A stretch of 64,000 nucleotides of DNA from an uncultured Chryseobacterium sp. (GTDB taxonomy: Bacteria; Bacteroidota; Bacteroidia; Flavobacteriales; Weeksellaceae), in assembly GCA_913776245.1 (NCBI GenBank), contig CAJYLO010000010.1, positions 1 through 64,000 of the forward strand, read 5' to 3'. The position numbers and the translations under genes are program-made. Under the pieces are notes generated by a model. That model did no database searches, was not told where the DNA came from, and saw only the letters and a program-made list of their open reading frames with translations. Below, one piece after another: positions 15,701-24,066 of the stretch (positions are counted from its first letter, which is position 1; each line of letters begins with the position of its first letter).

Positions 15701-15838
15701 GGTGACATCCGGGAATGCTTCAATCGGCATATTCCTGAAACTGATAAAACCTGCCACTGCTAAAATGGCTACCCAAATGAATGTGAAGGCTTTATTTTTA
15801 AGAGAAAAGGCTATGATATTTTTGATGAATTTGTTCAT
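12740..15838 (-). CDS. czcA: Heavy-metal efflux RND pump, CzcA type
   Basis: The 1032-residue product is a full-length RND transporter with twelve predicted membrane helices and two large periplasmic loops. The helix-4 motif is DFGIIIDGAVVMVE, near residue 395. This agrees with HME-RND pumps for divalent ions (Zn, Co, Cd, Ni) rather than the CusA motif for Cu/Ag. It exports metal from periplasm or cytoplasm with proton import, together with the adaptor and outer-membrane genes at 16135 and 17347. These follow in the same orientation, upstream in transcription, but a 296-bp repeat-rich gap separates it from the adaptor gene. The exact metal is an inference from the motif. Confidence 0.93.
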   Translation of the reverse strand: MNKFIKNIIAFSLKNKAFTFIWVAILAVAGFISFRNMPIEAFPDVTNTQIVIITQWNGRSAEEVERFVTTPIELAMSPVQKKTSVRSTTMFGLSIVKILFEDGVDDIFARNMVNNQLRTVSLPEGIDPEVQPPYGPTGEIFRYTLESKDRDSRDLLTLQTWVVDRALRSVPGVADINVFGGQDKVFELSIDPRKLEKYNLTPNEVLDAVSASNLNVGGDVIEKSGQAYVVRGIGLVKSISDIENITIHNDSGNPILVKYVADVHEGSLPRVGQASLNQEKDTVEGIVVMRKGENAQEVLLSVKAKIDELNNKILPKDVRMKTFYDRQNLMDFTTKTVMHNLLEGIILVTVIVLIFMADWRTTLIVSIIIPLSLLFAFFCLRMAGMSANLLSLGAVDFGIIIDGAVVMVEGLFVMLDHKAHKYGMERFNKMAKAGWIKQTGTGLGKAIFFSKLIIITSLLPIFSFQKVEGKMFSPLAFTLGFALLGALIFTLTLVPVMSHLLLKKNVREKNNPFVNFWDNYVMKGFRFTFRYKKMSLIVSTVVLALTLFSAKFLGTEFLPQLNEGSLWITAEMPMSSSLKESLKTADDLKKEILTFPEVTDVLAQTGRSNDGTDPNGFGFVQFAVSLKPREDWKRKISYDELVEEMDKKLKNYQGITFNYSQPISDNVAEAVAGFKAENGIKIYGDNLHTLDRLAEEVLASIKDVDGVKEPGIIKNIGQPEISVVLDRNKMAAYGVLPADAQAVLEMAFGGKTASEMFDGERKFPIRLRYAEDYRRNEEDIAALMVPTQDGAKIPLKEISTIEKDNGAAFIYRDDIKRYIGVKFSIRDRDLGGTIADAQKKVARIKLPDGYSIGWTGQFENQQRATKRLAQVVPISILGIFFLLFILFGNMKDSLLVMANVPFALIGAIIALHLTHMNFGISAGVGMIALIGICIQNGVILISEFHQNVKNGLSLDSSIMEGVKVRTRPVVMTALMASIGLLPAALSTGIGSESQKPLAIVIIGGLITATVLTLLIFPIIFWVFNRRKNEVID

Positions 15839-15876
15839 AGGGTTTGATTTATGAGTTTATTGCAATCTATTATTAA

Positions 15877-16134
15877 CGCAAAGTCCGTAAAGTTTTTTTT
15901 GACGAACTATGTGTTTTTTAAGTCGCAAAGCCGTAAAACTTAGCAAAGACTAAAAAATTGAATCGCAAATGCGTGAGGGCGAAGGGCATTGTTGGAGCTC
16001 TCCCGATAAAAACTTTGCTGAGTTTTTATCGGGAAGCGACTGCCCGCAGACCGACCCGCTTGTTTTTGCCTTGTTGAATAGTTCTTTTGATTGACTAAAT
16101 GTGATTGGCAAAAACAAAGGGACACGCCCAAAAT
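15877..16134. repeat. Two repeat families between czcA and the adaptor gene
   Basis: The 296-bp gap first holds a copy of the CGCAAAG family (15877-15970), closely similar to the one at 46155-46232, including CGTAAAACTTAGCAAAGA. Next is an element with a perfect 12-bp hairpin CCCGATAAAAAC/GTTTTTATCGGG (16002-16033) and a second inverted repeat TTGTTTTTGCC/GGCAAAAACAA around 16050-16120. No T-run follows the hairpin on the minus strand, so read-through into czcA is possible. Confidence 0.7.
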
Positions 16135-17217
16135 TTAATTATTCAAAGAGCGGTAAATCAATAACTGATTATGCGTAACTACCGTTTCTCCTTCCGCTAG
16201 ACCTTCGGAAATATAAGTGGTGTCTGAATTTTGTTTCAGTATTTTGATCTCTTTGACTTTGATGTCCGTCGGAGATTTATAAACAACGGCAAAGTATCTG
16301 TTATCGTCAAAAATCACTGCTTTGGAAGGAATGGCCAGTGCGGTCTCATTTTCTGAAGATGAAACTCTGACAGTTGCTTTGCTTTCCGGGATCAGCAATC
16401 CCTGAGAATTATCCAGCACTACCCTTGCCTGCATTGCATTGGTGTCCGGGTCTATGATTTTGAAGATCTTGTCAATCTTGCCGTAAAATACTTTATCCGG
16501 ATATGATAAAGTCGAAACCTGCGCTTTCATTCCAAGGCTGATCTTATCTATATCGGCCTCATTAACATTCATAATAGCCCAGACATTTCTGGTATTGGCC
16601 ACATCAAAGATATTTTCACTTCTGTCACTTCTGAGCTCCATATCCTTATTAATGTCCTTATGAACAATGTAGCCATTAATGGGCGAGATCACACTGTAGA
16701 TATTTCCTTTTCTGACATTATAAACCGTACTCACAGCATTTGAACGATGCAAGGCATCTTTGGCTTTCTGCACTTCGCTTTGGGCTTCCAGAACATCTTT
16801 TTCGGTATTCAGCTTTCCGGCATACATTTCCTTAGCTACCCGGAGATTATTTTCCGCAACAGCAAGATCGGTTTTTGCATCGCTTACGTCTTTCTGAACT
16901 TCTGCAAGCTCCGTGCTTCTGATGGTAGCCAGAACCTGACCTTTATGGACGTAATCTCCCAGCTCAACATTCACACTAAGAACATTGCCTCCCACCAGAG
17001 GAAATATGTCGATATACTGGTTTTTATCCGCAGAGATCTTTCCATAAAAACTGTATTCATCTTCTATGAATTTTTTTTCTACTGTAGCAAAAGTCGTTGT
17101 TTTCAGCATTGTTTTGCTTAGTTCAAAGCCTTTTTCCTGCACAGGAATACTGTCTTCCGTCTTGGAACAGGAAAACAGAATGGATAATACTACAGGGATT
17201 AATATTTTTTTATGCAT
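16135..17217 (-). CDS. czcB: RND efflux periplasmic adaptor (CzcB/CusB-like lipoprotein)
   Basis: The 360-residue membrane-fusion protein begins with a lipoprotein signal ending LFSC (Cys near residue 17). It has the biotinyl-lipoyl half-motif (GGNVLSVNVELGDYVHKGQVLATI), a helical hairpin rich in Ala, Glu and Lys (AEVQKDVSDAKTDLAVAEN), the returning lipoyl half (VISPINGYIVHKDINKDMEL) and beta-barrel domains. It links the CzcA-like pump to the outer-membrane channel. A heptamer-like spacer of 129 bp separates it from the channel gene. Confidence 0.9.
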   Translation of the reverse strand: MHKKILIPVVLSILFSCSKTEDSIPVQEKGFELSKTMLKTTTFATVEKKFIEDEYSFYGKISADKNQYIDIFPLVGGNVLSVNVELGDYVHKGQVLATIRSTELAEVQKDVSDAKTDLAVAENNLRVAKEMYAGKLNTEKDVLEAQSEVQKAKDALHRSNAVSTVYNVRKGNIYSVISPINGYIVHKDINKDMELRSDRSENIFDVANTRNVWAIMNVNEADIDKISLGMKAQVSTLSYPDKVFYGKIDKIFKIIDPDTNAMQARVVLDNSQGLLIPESKATVRVSSSENETALAIPSKAVIFDDNRYFAVVYKSPTDIKVKEIKILKQNSDTTYISEGLAEGETVVTHNQLLIYRSLNN

Positions 17218-17237
17218 AGCAAACTTATTTTATTTTA

Positions 17238-17271
17238 AATAGATAAAAGATAATAGATGAAAGATAATAGA
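17238..17271. repeat. Degenerate heptamer array
   Basis: Units AGATAAA, AGATAAT, AGATGAA, AGATAAT run in a 7-bp register between the channel and adaptor genes. This is the same type of array as at 20118-20159. Confidence 0.6.
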
Positions 17272-17346
17272 CTTACAATCAGTTGTTTATTTATTGGCTT
17301 TTATCTTTGATTTATTTCACTTACTTAATTTGATTAAATCCTGTTT

Positions 17347-18594
17347 TTAGTAAAAAATTTTGGTCTGTACAAGCCGATTAATCTGCTCCGCCGAGATCAT
17401 AATCTGCTTTTTCATTTCATAAACCTGCAAAACGGTCTGTCTGTAACTCTCCATAAAATCCGTAAAATCTATCAGGCTTATGTTTCCGTTTCTGAAATTT
17501 TTCAGAATACCGTCATAGACAGTCTGCAGATTCTCCAAATCAACAGGCTTCAGCTGAAAATACTGATCGTAATGATTTTTCCAGGTTTGGTATGCTGATT
17601 CTACCTGCGTTTGTAAATTAAGTTTCTGATACTCGGAGTTTTTTTCATTCTGCTGAATGGCAAATTTTGCCTTTTCCACGTTGCCTTTATTAGCTTTCCA
17701 AAGCGGAATCGGAATTCCGATCTTCAGATTGATCTCATTTCTGAATGTTCCAGAAGCCTGATCGTATTCGGCTCCAAGATTAAGATCCGGCGTATTGAGT
17801 GATTTTTGCCACTGCGCATACAACTTGCTATTGTCTATCAGTTTCAGATTATAGAGATAGTCCGCATTATTCTGTAAAGCTTTTTCCTTGAGAATTTCCA
17901 TATCTCCAAAAGGCTGTGATACTAAAATTTGATTTTCTTCAGGCTTTGAGATCTCTGGAACAATATTGTCAGAAATCCCCGTCAGCAGCTTCATGTTTTG
18001 CTGAAAGCCAAGAATATTATTATTGATCTCGATCTTATCGTTATTAAGCTGAATAACGATGCTCTGTAGCCTCACATAATCTTTGAGAGAGATATTCCCT
18101 TTATCTGTCTGAACTTTGTAAGCTGCTAAAAGCTCATTCATATACCTGAGCTGCCCATCTATGCTGATTTGTTTTTTTTGTTCGTAGATCAGGTTATAGT
18201 AAGTATTTCTCAGTTCCGAGCGGAGATCAAAAAGCAATTGGTTGAACTGGAGCTGAGAAAGTTCTTTACTGGATTTAGCAAACTGAATTTCATTTCTTTT
18301 TTTTCCACCGAGATAAATGAGCTGTGTGATTTCTGCTCCTTTTGATCTTCCGGCGTCAAAAGCTCTTTTGTCCTCAGGATTATAGGCATTGATGTAACCT
18401 TCTATCTGCGGCAGTTCCCATATCCTGGCCTGCAAAATATCTGCATCTGCCATATTTATATTATACTGGGCGGCAAGAAGCTGGAGATTGTTTTTTTGAA
18501 AAGCGACTTCACAATCCTGAAGAGACATCTGCTGCTGTCCCGATAGACAGACAAATGCCGAAACGGATAACACCAGCGTTGTAATTTTATTCAT
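17347..18594 (-). CDS. czcC: TolC-family outer-membrane efflux protein (CzcC-like)
   Basis: From the ATG at 18594 the product has about 415 residues with a signal peptide (MNKITTLVLSVSAFVCLSGQ) and two repeats of the outer-membrane efflux protein domain. These have long amphipathic helices such as ELRNTYYNLIYEQKKQ and QVESAYQTWKNHYDQYFQ. It would form the outer-membrane channel of the metal pump. A start at 18618 would put eight extra polar residues before the signal, so I prefer 18594. It is the first of the three efflux genes in transcription order. Confidence 0.9.
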   Translation of the reverse strand: MNKITTLVLSVSAFVCLSGQQQMSLQDCEVAFQKNNLQLLAAQYNINMADADILQARIWELPQIEGYINAYNPEDKRAFDAGRSKGAEITQLIYLGGKKRNEIQFAKSSKELSQLQFNQLLFDLRSELRNTYYNLIYEQKKQISIDGQLRYMNELLAAYKVQTDKGNISLKDYVRLQSIVIQLNNDKIEINNNILGFQQNMKLLTGISDNIVPEISKPEENQILVSQPFGDMEILKEKALQNNADYLYNLKLIDNSKLYAQWQKSLNTPDLNLGAEYDQASGTFRNEINLKIGIPIPLWKANKGNVEKAKFAIQQNEKNSEYQKLNLQTQVESAYQTWKNHYDQYFQLKPVDLENLQTVYDGILKNFRNGNISLIDFTDFMESYRQTVLQVYEMKKQIMISAEQINRLVQTKIFY

Positions 18595-18738
18595 TTTTAT
18601 CTCGTTTTGGTAGGGCAAAAATGAATTTTTCAGATTAAAACGGACTTAAATGCGCCTTAAAAAAAGCTTAATTATGGGATTTGATGATGAGTGAATTTTA
18701 AAAAGTTTGATTTAAATTCTCACAGTCACAGGAAGAAT

Positions 18739-20103
18739 TTACTTATTAAAAGTTACCGTAAAAAGATTCTGATTTTCTGCTGCGGAACTGTAGGAGATCT
18801 CGGCATTGTGATACTCCAGAATACGTTTTACAATCCGGAGTCCAAGGCCCGAACCTGTCTTGCTGTGCGAATTGCTGCCACGCATAAAAGCATCAAAAAG
18901 CTTATCGCGTTCTTCCAAAGGAATTGTGGAGCCGTGCGAAAATACTTTTACGATAATCCTGAAATCGGTCTCCATAATTGAAATATCTACTTCCTCATTA
19001 TCCGAATATAACGCTGCATTTTTGAAAAGATTGATAAATGTGATCTCAAGAAGGGATTTGACGCCTTTTACAGTAAGAAAAGCATCGTCAATACTTTTTT
19101 CATCAATAAGAAAATCCATTTTAAATGAAGGAAAATTACGATTTACCGTTTCAAAAGCATTAAATACCACTTCATCTATCCGTACTTCTTCATAAACGCT
19201 GGTAATGCCTTCTTTATCAAATTTAGACAACAATAAAAGAGATTTTGTGAGATCCGATAACTGATAAACATCCAGAAGCATCTGCTGCAAGGTCGATTTG
19301 GTTTTAGGAGAATGGTTCTCCAACTGAATAAGATTTTCCAGCTGGAAAGCCATTCTGGTGAGTGGCGTCCGGATCTCGTGTGCAGCGCTGGAATTAAAAT
19401 CTTTTTGTGACTGAAAGACATCATTCAGACGGCTGGTCATCAGGTTAAATGATTTTGCAAGCACTCCGATTTCATCTTCGGAATTTTTTACTACGACTGG
19501 CGTTGTGAGCTTATGAACACTGATATCGGCAATTTCGGATTTTAGTGACTCCAAAGGTTCCAGAAACCTGGAAACGAGATAGTAACTGAAAAACCAAATC
19601 AGCAGCACACTTACGATGTACGAAAATATCAATGTGTATTTTAAAAAGGCAAGTTTAGATTGTCCCGTAACATCCTGCGCACTGGTCAGGATGTAATAGT
19701 TTTCACCTTTTATGGTTCTTAACGCAGCATAGATTTCCGGGACCGAGCGTTCATTATATATGGTTTTTTCTTTGTCCAGCTCATCAAGAAGCGTTTTGTC
19801 CCAGGTTACTTTTTTATCCTTAAGAGTGCTGTAAACCAATTCCTTTTCGGCATTCAGAATGATAATATTTTCATTGAGAAGTACATTATCCGAATTTTCA
19901 TCAAAGAAAAGCGGTGCTTCTCTTTCAAAGTCATTCGCTTTTTCTATAAAATTGACTGTAAAAACCAATCGTTTCTGGAATCTAAGTTTAAATTCATCCC
20001 GTCGGAAATCATTAAAAGATACATAAATCACAAACATCATAACGCCAAAAATCAATGAAAATGCTAAACTGAGGCTGAATGCTATTTTACGTTTTAATGA
20101 CAT
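18739..20103 (-). CDS. Sensor histidine kinase of the efflux cluster
   Basis: The 454-residue membrane kinase has two membrane helices flanking a periplasmic sensor domain (about residues 35-160), a HAMP linker, an H-box AAHEIRTPLTRMAFQ (near residue 240) with the phospho-accepting His, the N-box NLFKNAALYSDN and the G-box GSGLGLRIVKRI. With the regulator at 20206 it forms a two-component system. The adjacent RND genes suggest metal sensing, like CzcS/CusS, but the sensor domain shows no obvious metal motif to me. Spacing to the regulator is 102 bp, holding a heptamer array. Confidence 0.9.
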   Translation of the reverse strand: MSLKRKIAFSLSLAFSLIFGVMMFVIYVSFNDFRRDEFKLRFQKRLVFTVNFIEKANDFEREAPLFFDENSDNVLLNENIIILNAEKELVYSTLKDKKVTWDKTLLDELDKEKTIYNERSVPEIYAALRTIKGENYYILTSAQDVTGQSKLAFLKYTLIFSYIVSVLLIWFFSYYLVSRFLEPLESLKSEIADISVHKLTTPVVVKNSEDEIGVLAKSFNLMTSRLNDVFQSQKDFNSSAAHEIRTPLTRMAFQLENLIQLENHSPKTKSTLQQMLLDVYQLSDLTKSLLLLSKFDKEGITSVYEEVRIDEVVFNAFETVNRNFPSFKMDFLIDEKSIDDAFLTVKGVKSLLEITFINLFKNAALYSDNEEVDISIMETDFRIIVKVFSHGSTIPLEERDKLFDAFMRGSNSHSKTGSGLGLRIVKRILEYHNAEISYSSAAENQNLFTVTFNK

Positions 20104-20117
20104 AGATTATTATAATT

Positions 20118-20159
20118 GATAGATGATAGATGATAGATGATGGATGATGGATGATAAAT
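20118..20159. repeat. GATAGAT heptamer array
   Basis: Six 7-bp units: GATAGAT three times, GATGGAT twice, GATAAAT once. The array lies between the response-regulator and kinase genes, where a change in copy number would alter spacing but no protein. Confidence 0.85.
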
Positions 20160-20205
20160 GATTATAAGTGATGAATGATGAAAAGACTCTCAGATTCTAA
20201 AACTC

Positions 20206-20883
20206 CTAAAGTGGACTCAGGTAATAACCAAATCCCGGTCTTGTGTGGATCAGTTTTGTCTTATAATTCTTATCGATTTTTTTTCTTAGAAAATTGATAT
20301 AAACTTCAATAGCATTATTGGTAGACTGAAACTGATTTTTCCAAACTTCATCCGAGATATATTGCTTGGACAGTGTCCTTCCATTGGCTCTTGCAAGCAG
20401 CACCAAAAGCTGGAATTCTTTTACGGTAAGCGTGATTTCCTCGCCGGCACGGAACACTTTGCTGTCCTCCGGATAGATCTCCAGATCGTCTATCACTATT
20501 TTTTCTTTTTCTTCTGATTTGGGAGCCTGTCTCCGCATTTGCGAATTAATTCTCAGCAGCAACTCTTCCAGCAGAAATGGTTTCACCAGATAATCATCCG
20601 CAGCTCTCAGGAATGCTTCTTTTTTCTCTTCGATTCCATCATAGGCAGAAATGATGATAATTGGCGTTTCCGCATTAGTTTCCCTGATGGTTTTACAGAT
20701 ATCCAGCCCGTTAACCTTCGGAACGTTGATGTCCAGGAGAAAAATATCGTACGGATTTTCTGAAAACATCTTCAGGAACACCTCACCATCTTCCGCTTTA
20801 TGTGTTCTGATGGATTTCGATTCCAGGAAAAGGGCAATTTCTGATGATAAAACGGCATCATCTTCTAAAAGTAAGGCCTGCAT
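20206..20883 (-). CDS. OmpR-family response regulator
   Basis: From the ATG at 20883 the protein has 225 residues. The receiver domain has the acidic pair EDD at 7-9, phospho-acceptor Asp51 in FLLDINVP, and the switch Lys in YLVKPF near residue 102. The winged-helix output domain follows with TLTVKEFQLLVLLARANG and TNAIEVYINFLRKKID. It is expected to bind DNA near the efflux genes. A start at 20904 is possible through TTG but would add seven residues before the first strand. Confidence 0.93.
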   Translation of the reverse strand: MQALLLEDDAVLSSEIALFLESKSIRTHKAEDGEVFLKMFSENPYDIFLLDINVPKVNGLDICKTIRETNAETPIIIISAYDGIEEKKEAFLRAADDYLVKPFLLEELLLRINSQMRRQAPKSEEKEKIVIDDLEIYPEDSKVFRAGEEITLTVKEFQLLVLLARANGRTLSKQYISDEVWKNQFQSTNNAIEVYINFLRKKIDKNYKTKLIHTRPGFGYYLSPL

Positions 20884-21013
20884 TGGATTATGAATTTTAT
20901 ACAAATATGAGGAAAATATTTTTTGGAAAGCGTTATTAAACTTAATAGATAATCATAAACTAATTGATATAAACTGTTTAATATTACCATTCTAAAATTC
21001 ATAAAATAAAGCG

Positions 21014-21021
21014 TATTTTTG
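21014..21021 (+). promoter_or_regulatory. Probable -7 box (TATTTTTG) of lipB
   Basis: TATTTTTG fits TAnnTTTG and lies 19 bp before the GTG start of lipB. No clear -33 element is visible. Confidence 0.4.
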
Positions 21022-21040
21022 GAGAAATAATTCAACGACA

Positions 21041-21754
21041 GTGAATTCCATTATCAATAAAAAAGTAAAATTCCAGGAACTGGGAACTAAAGATTATCAG
21101 CCAACCTGGGATTATCAGGAAGAATTACTGAAAAAAAATCTGGACACCAAGATCTATAACAGAGAAAACCCAGACAATCAGAAGCTTACGGAAAACTTTC
21201 TTCTTTTTGTGGAACATCCGCACGTTTATACTTTAGGAAAAAGCGGACACGAGGAAAATCTTCTGGCCAATGAAGCTAAGCTTAAAGAAATCAACGCGAC
21301 TTATGTGAAGGTAAACAGGGGCGGAGACATCACTTATCACGGATTTGGACAAATAGTTGGCTACCCTATTTTGGATCTTGAAAATTTTTATACAGACATC
21401 CATCGCTATATGCGTGATCTGGAAGAAGCGATAATCCGGACTATTGCAGAATATGGCTTGAAAGGCGAACGCTCCAGTGGTGAAACAGGCGTTTGGCTGG
21501 ATGTCGGAAAACCTTACGCAAGAAAAATCTGCGCAATGGGCGTAAAAGCGTCACGCTGGGTCACGATTCACGGATTCGCGCTGAATGTCAATACTGATAT
21601 GCGTTATTTCGAATACATTATTCCTTGCGGAATCACTGATAAGCAGGTGACTTCACTCAAAAGAGAACTTGAGAGAGATGTTGATATCGAGGAAGTAAAA
21701 GAAAAAATAAGGAAGCATTTTACAGATGTTTTCGGATGCGAATTGATTTCATAA
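21041..21754 (+). CDS. lipB: Octanoyltransferase (lipoate biosynthesis)
   Basis: Transfers octanoate from octanoyl-ACP to lipoyl domains. The 237 residues match LipB: GGDITYHGFGQIVGYP (94-109), ERSSGETGVWL (143-153), the catalytic Lys162 in ARKICAMGVKASRWVTIHG and Cys196 in IIPCGITDKQV. The start is a GTG at 21041, as the family's first conserved strand begins soon after. A lipA would be expected elsewhere. The glycine-cleavage gene gcvP in this window belongs to a lipoate-dependent system. Confidence 0.94.
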   Translation: MNSIINKKVKFQELGTKDYQPTWDYQEELLKKNLDTKIYNRENPDNQKLTENFLLFVEHPHVYTLGKSGHEENLLANEAKLKEINATYVKVNRGGDITYHGFGQIVGYPILDLENFYTDIHRYMRDLEEAIIRTIAEYGLKGERSSGETGVWLDVGKPYARKICAMGVKASRWVTIHGFALNVNTDMRYFEYIIPCGITDKQVTSLKRELERDVDIEEVKEKIRKHFTDVFGCELIS

Positions 21755-21755
21755 T

Positions 21756-21796
21756 TGATAATTGATGAATGATCCTTTGTCATTTATCAATTATCA
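21756..21796. terminator. Terminator-like stem between lipB and the dGTPase gene
   Basis: TGATAATTGATGAATGA (21756-21772) pairs with TCATTTATCAATTATCA (21780-21796) with one G-U pair. The stem is A/T-rich and lacks a strong T-run, so termination is only probable. The words are also in a 7-bp register. Confidence 0.5.
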
Positions 21797-21802
21797 TCTT
21801 GA

Positions 21803-23158
21803 TTACATCGTCATTCCGATATCTATTCCTTTGATTTTTCTATATAAATCCGTAGCAAAATTATCGGTCATTCCGGACACAAAATCAATAACACCAAGCA
21901 CTTTCTGATAATCTGTTCCATCTTCATAGAAAAACTGCTTTGGCAGTAGTTTCAACGCTTTTTTGTCATACGATTTTCTTTCATCTGCAGATTTCAAAAT
22001 CGATGGAATAAAATGATCCAGCAATTCGTACATCACGTTGTAGCCAGCATTTTCGATTTCCACAACAGCTTTGTGGTTGTATATCTTTTCTATTGAAAAA
22101 CTTTCGATATCCTGAAGTGTCTTATTTTCAGATTTGTAAATATCCAAAAGACCTTTTTCTAAATTACCTTGTAAAATTTTGTCGAAATTATTTTTATAAA
22201 GTTCAATGGACTTATTAATCAATGCATTGATAACCTTTGCTCTGAGATAAGAAATCTGCTCATTTTCATTGCTGATAGAATCCAGCTTCTGTTCTACTCT
22301 TTTGATGTCATCCGTTTCTGACTTTACGAGTTCAAAAAACAGGCTTTTACAATCGGCAGTAGAAACGATTCCCAGTCTGTGCGCATCTTCCATATCAATG
22401 ATGTTATAGCAGATATCATCAGCTGCTTCCACCAGCCAAACAAACGGATGCCTTTTGAAAATATAAGGATCATCATTTTCCTGTAGCATTGACGTACTTT
22501 TTGCAATTTCCAGAAAAATATCCTTTTCATTTTGAAAGAAGCCAAACTTTTTACGATGGATCACGCCTTTCTTTTTAGCAATCGCTTCACAAGGATATTT
22601 TGCAATGCTTGCCAGTGTCGCAAACGTCAGCTGAACACCACCTGCATCTTTTCCCTGTTGTTGCTGGGCAAGCACTCTTATGGCGTTGGCATTTCCTTCA
22701 AAATTAACCAGGTCTGCCCATTCTTTTTCATTGAATTTAGGTTTCAGTTCGGTTTCATTTCTGTCAAAATAACTTGCTATCGCATCTTCTCCGGAATGTC
22801 CGAATGCAGGATTACCAACATCGTGGCAAAGGCAGCCTGCAGCAATCACATTGCTCAGATTATGAAGATAAAAATTTCTGGAATCTTCATTCAGATCATT
22901 TGTATAATTATCGTGAATAAACTCACCAATAACACTGCCCAGACTTCTTCCCACAGATGAAACTTCCAGAGAATGCGTAAGTCTGTTATGCACAAAAACA
23001 CTTCCCGGAAGCGGAAAAACCTGCGTCTTGTTCTGCAATCTTCGGAATGCCGAGGAAAAAATAATCCGGTCAAAATCCCTTTGAAAATCTGTCCTGGAAA
23101 CTTTTGTATTAGGATTATTTCCTGTGCGCTGACTTGTATAAATTGAATTGAGATCCAT
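21803..23158 (-). CDS. dgt: Deoxyguanosinetriphosphate triphosphohydrolase (dGTPase)
   Basis: The 451-residue HD-domain enzyme hydrolyses dGTP to deoxyguanosine and triphosphate. The N-terminal FQRDFDRIIFSSAFRRLQNKTQVF is characteristic, followed by NRLTHSLEVSSVGRSLG and the metal-binding CHDVGNPAFGHSGE. The later segment FVWLVEAADDICYNIIDMEDA carries the second metal Asp. Such enzymes adjust dNTP pools and in some bacteria restrict phages. Here it is a stand-alone gene, divergent from the glycosylase gene with a 72-bp gap. Confidence 0.92.
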   Translation of the reverse strand: MDLNSIYTSQRTGNNPNTKVSRTDFQRDFDRIIFSSAFRRLQNKTQVFPLPGSVFVHNRLTHSLEVSSVGRSLGSVIGEFIHDNYTNDLNEDSRNFYLHNLSNVIAAGCLCHDVGNPAFGHSGEDAIASYFDRNETELKPKFNEKEWADLVNFEGNANAIRVLAQQQQGKDAGGVQLTFATLASIAKYPCEAIAKKKGVIHRKKFGFFQNEKDIFLEIAKSTSMLQENDDPYIFKRHPFVWLVEAADDICYNIIDMEDAHRLGIVSTADCKSLFFELVKSETDDIKRVEQKLDSISNENEQISYLRAKVINALINKSIELYKNNFDKILQGNLEKGLLDIYKSENKTLQDIESFSIEKIYNHKAVVEIENAGYNVMYELLDHFIPSILKSADERKSYDKKALKLLPKQFFYEDGTDYQKVLGVIDFVSGMTDNFATDLYRKIKGIDIGMTM

Positions 23159-23230
23159 ATTGACCTCAAAAATAAGGGATATTTATTTTTTAGCGGAATA
23201 ATATTTGATTTTTCCATAAAAAATATCAAT

Positions 23231-23965
23231 ATGCCAGAAGGTCCAACCATTGTTTTGATGAAAGAAGAGCTCCGAAAATTCATTGGACAAAAAGTAATAT
23301 CCATTGACGGAACCGTCAAATTTGACCATAAGCTTATTGCTGATAAGAAACTTAAGGAAATCAGACTCTATGGTAAACAAACTTATCTTATTTTTGACAA
23401 TGTCAATATCAGAATCCATCTTTTAATGTTCGGTTCCTATGAAATTGATGAGCAAACCAAGCCAGACAAGAATCTACGCATAGGCCTCACATTCAAAAAC
23501 GGTAAAGCATTTTTCTATACCTGCTCCGTAAAACTATTGCCCAATGATTTTCTCGAGACCATAGATTGGGAAGCTGATGTGATGAGCGATATCTGGGATC
23601 CAAAGAAAACCAAAGCCAAGCTGAAAGATAATCCTGAAATGATGGTGTGCGATGCCCTGATGGATCAGGATATTTTCTCCGGCGTTGGTAATATCATCAA
23701 AAATGAAACACTTTTCCGCATTGGCGTGCAGCCGGAAAGCAGGCTCGGAAAAATACCTGCAAATAAAATCAATGAGCTTGTATCGGAAGCCCGGAACTAC
23801 AGTTTCGATTTTCTGAAGTGGAAACGGGAAAATACTTTAAAAAAGCATTGGAAAGCTCATCATAAAAAAAATTGCCCGGTGTGCGGCCAGCCTCTTACCA
23901 ATAAAATTACCGGGAAATATAAACGGAGAAGTTTCTACTGCGAAACTGACCAAAAATTATTCTAA
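23231..23965 (+). CDS. nei: Fpg/Nei-family DNA glycosylase (endonuclease VIII-like)
   Basis: The 244-residue protein begins MPEGPTIV with the catalytic Pro2 and Glu3 of the family. It has the H2TH region (DQDIFSGVGNIIKNETLF) and a C-terminal zinc finger CPVCGQPL...FYCETDQ. It removes oxidised bases and cleaves the strand. The MPEGP start resembles Nei more than Fpg (MPELPE), but the substrate range is not decided by this alone. The first Met must be removed to expose Pro2. Confidence 0.88.
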   Translation: MPEGPTIVLMKEELRKFIGQKVISIDGTVKFDHKLIADKKLKEIRLYGKQTYLIFDNVNIRIHLLMFGSYEIDEQTKPDKNLRIGLTFKNGKAFFYTCSVKLLPNDFLETIDWEADVMSDIWDPKKTKAKLKDNPEMMVCDALMDQDIFSGVGNIIKNETLFRIGVQPESRLGKIPANKINELVSEARNYSFDFLKWKRENTLKKHWKAHHKKNCPVCGQPLTNKITGKYKRRSFYCETDQKLF

Positions 23966-24066
23966 GGATTCGCAATTCTGGTGAAAACATCGTGTTAAAA
24001 GGCTTTTATAAGCAATCTGAGTTTGATTTGGCAATTATTTTGACTATCATTGACAAAATTTTAGTT

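Noticed and set aside
20118-20159. CRISPR-like short repeats
   Set aside because: Units are 7 bp and contiguous without spacers; no cas genes are nearby.
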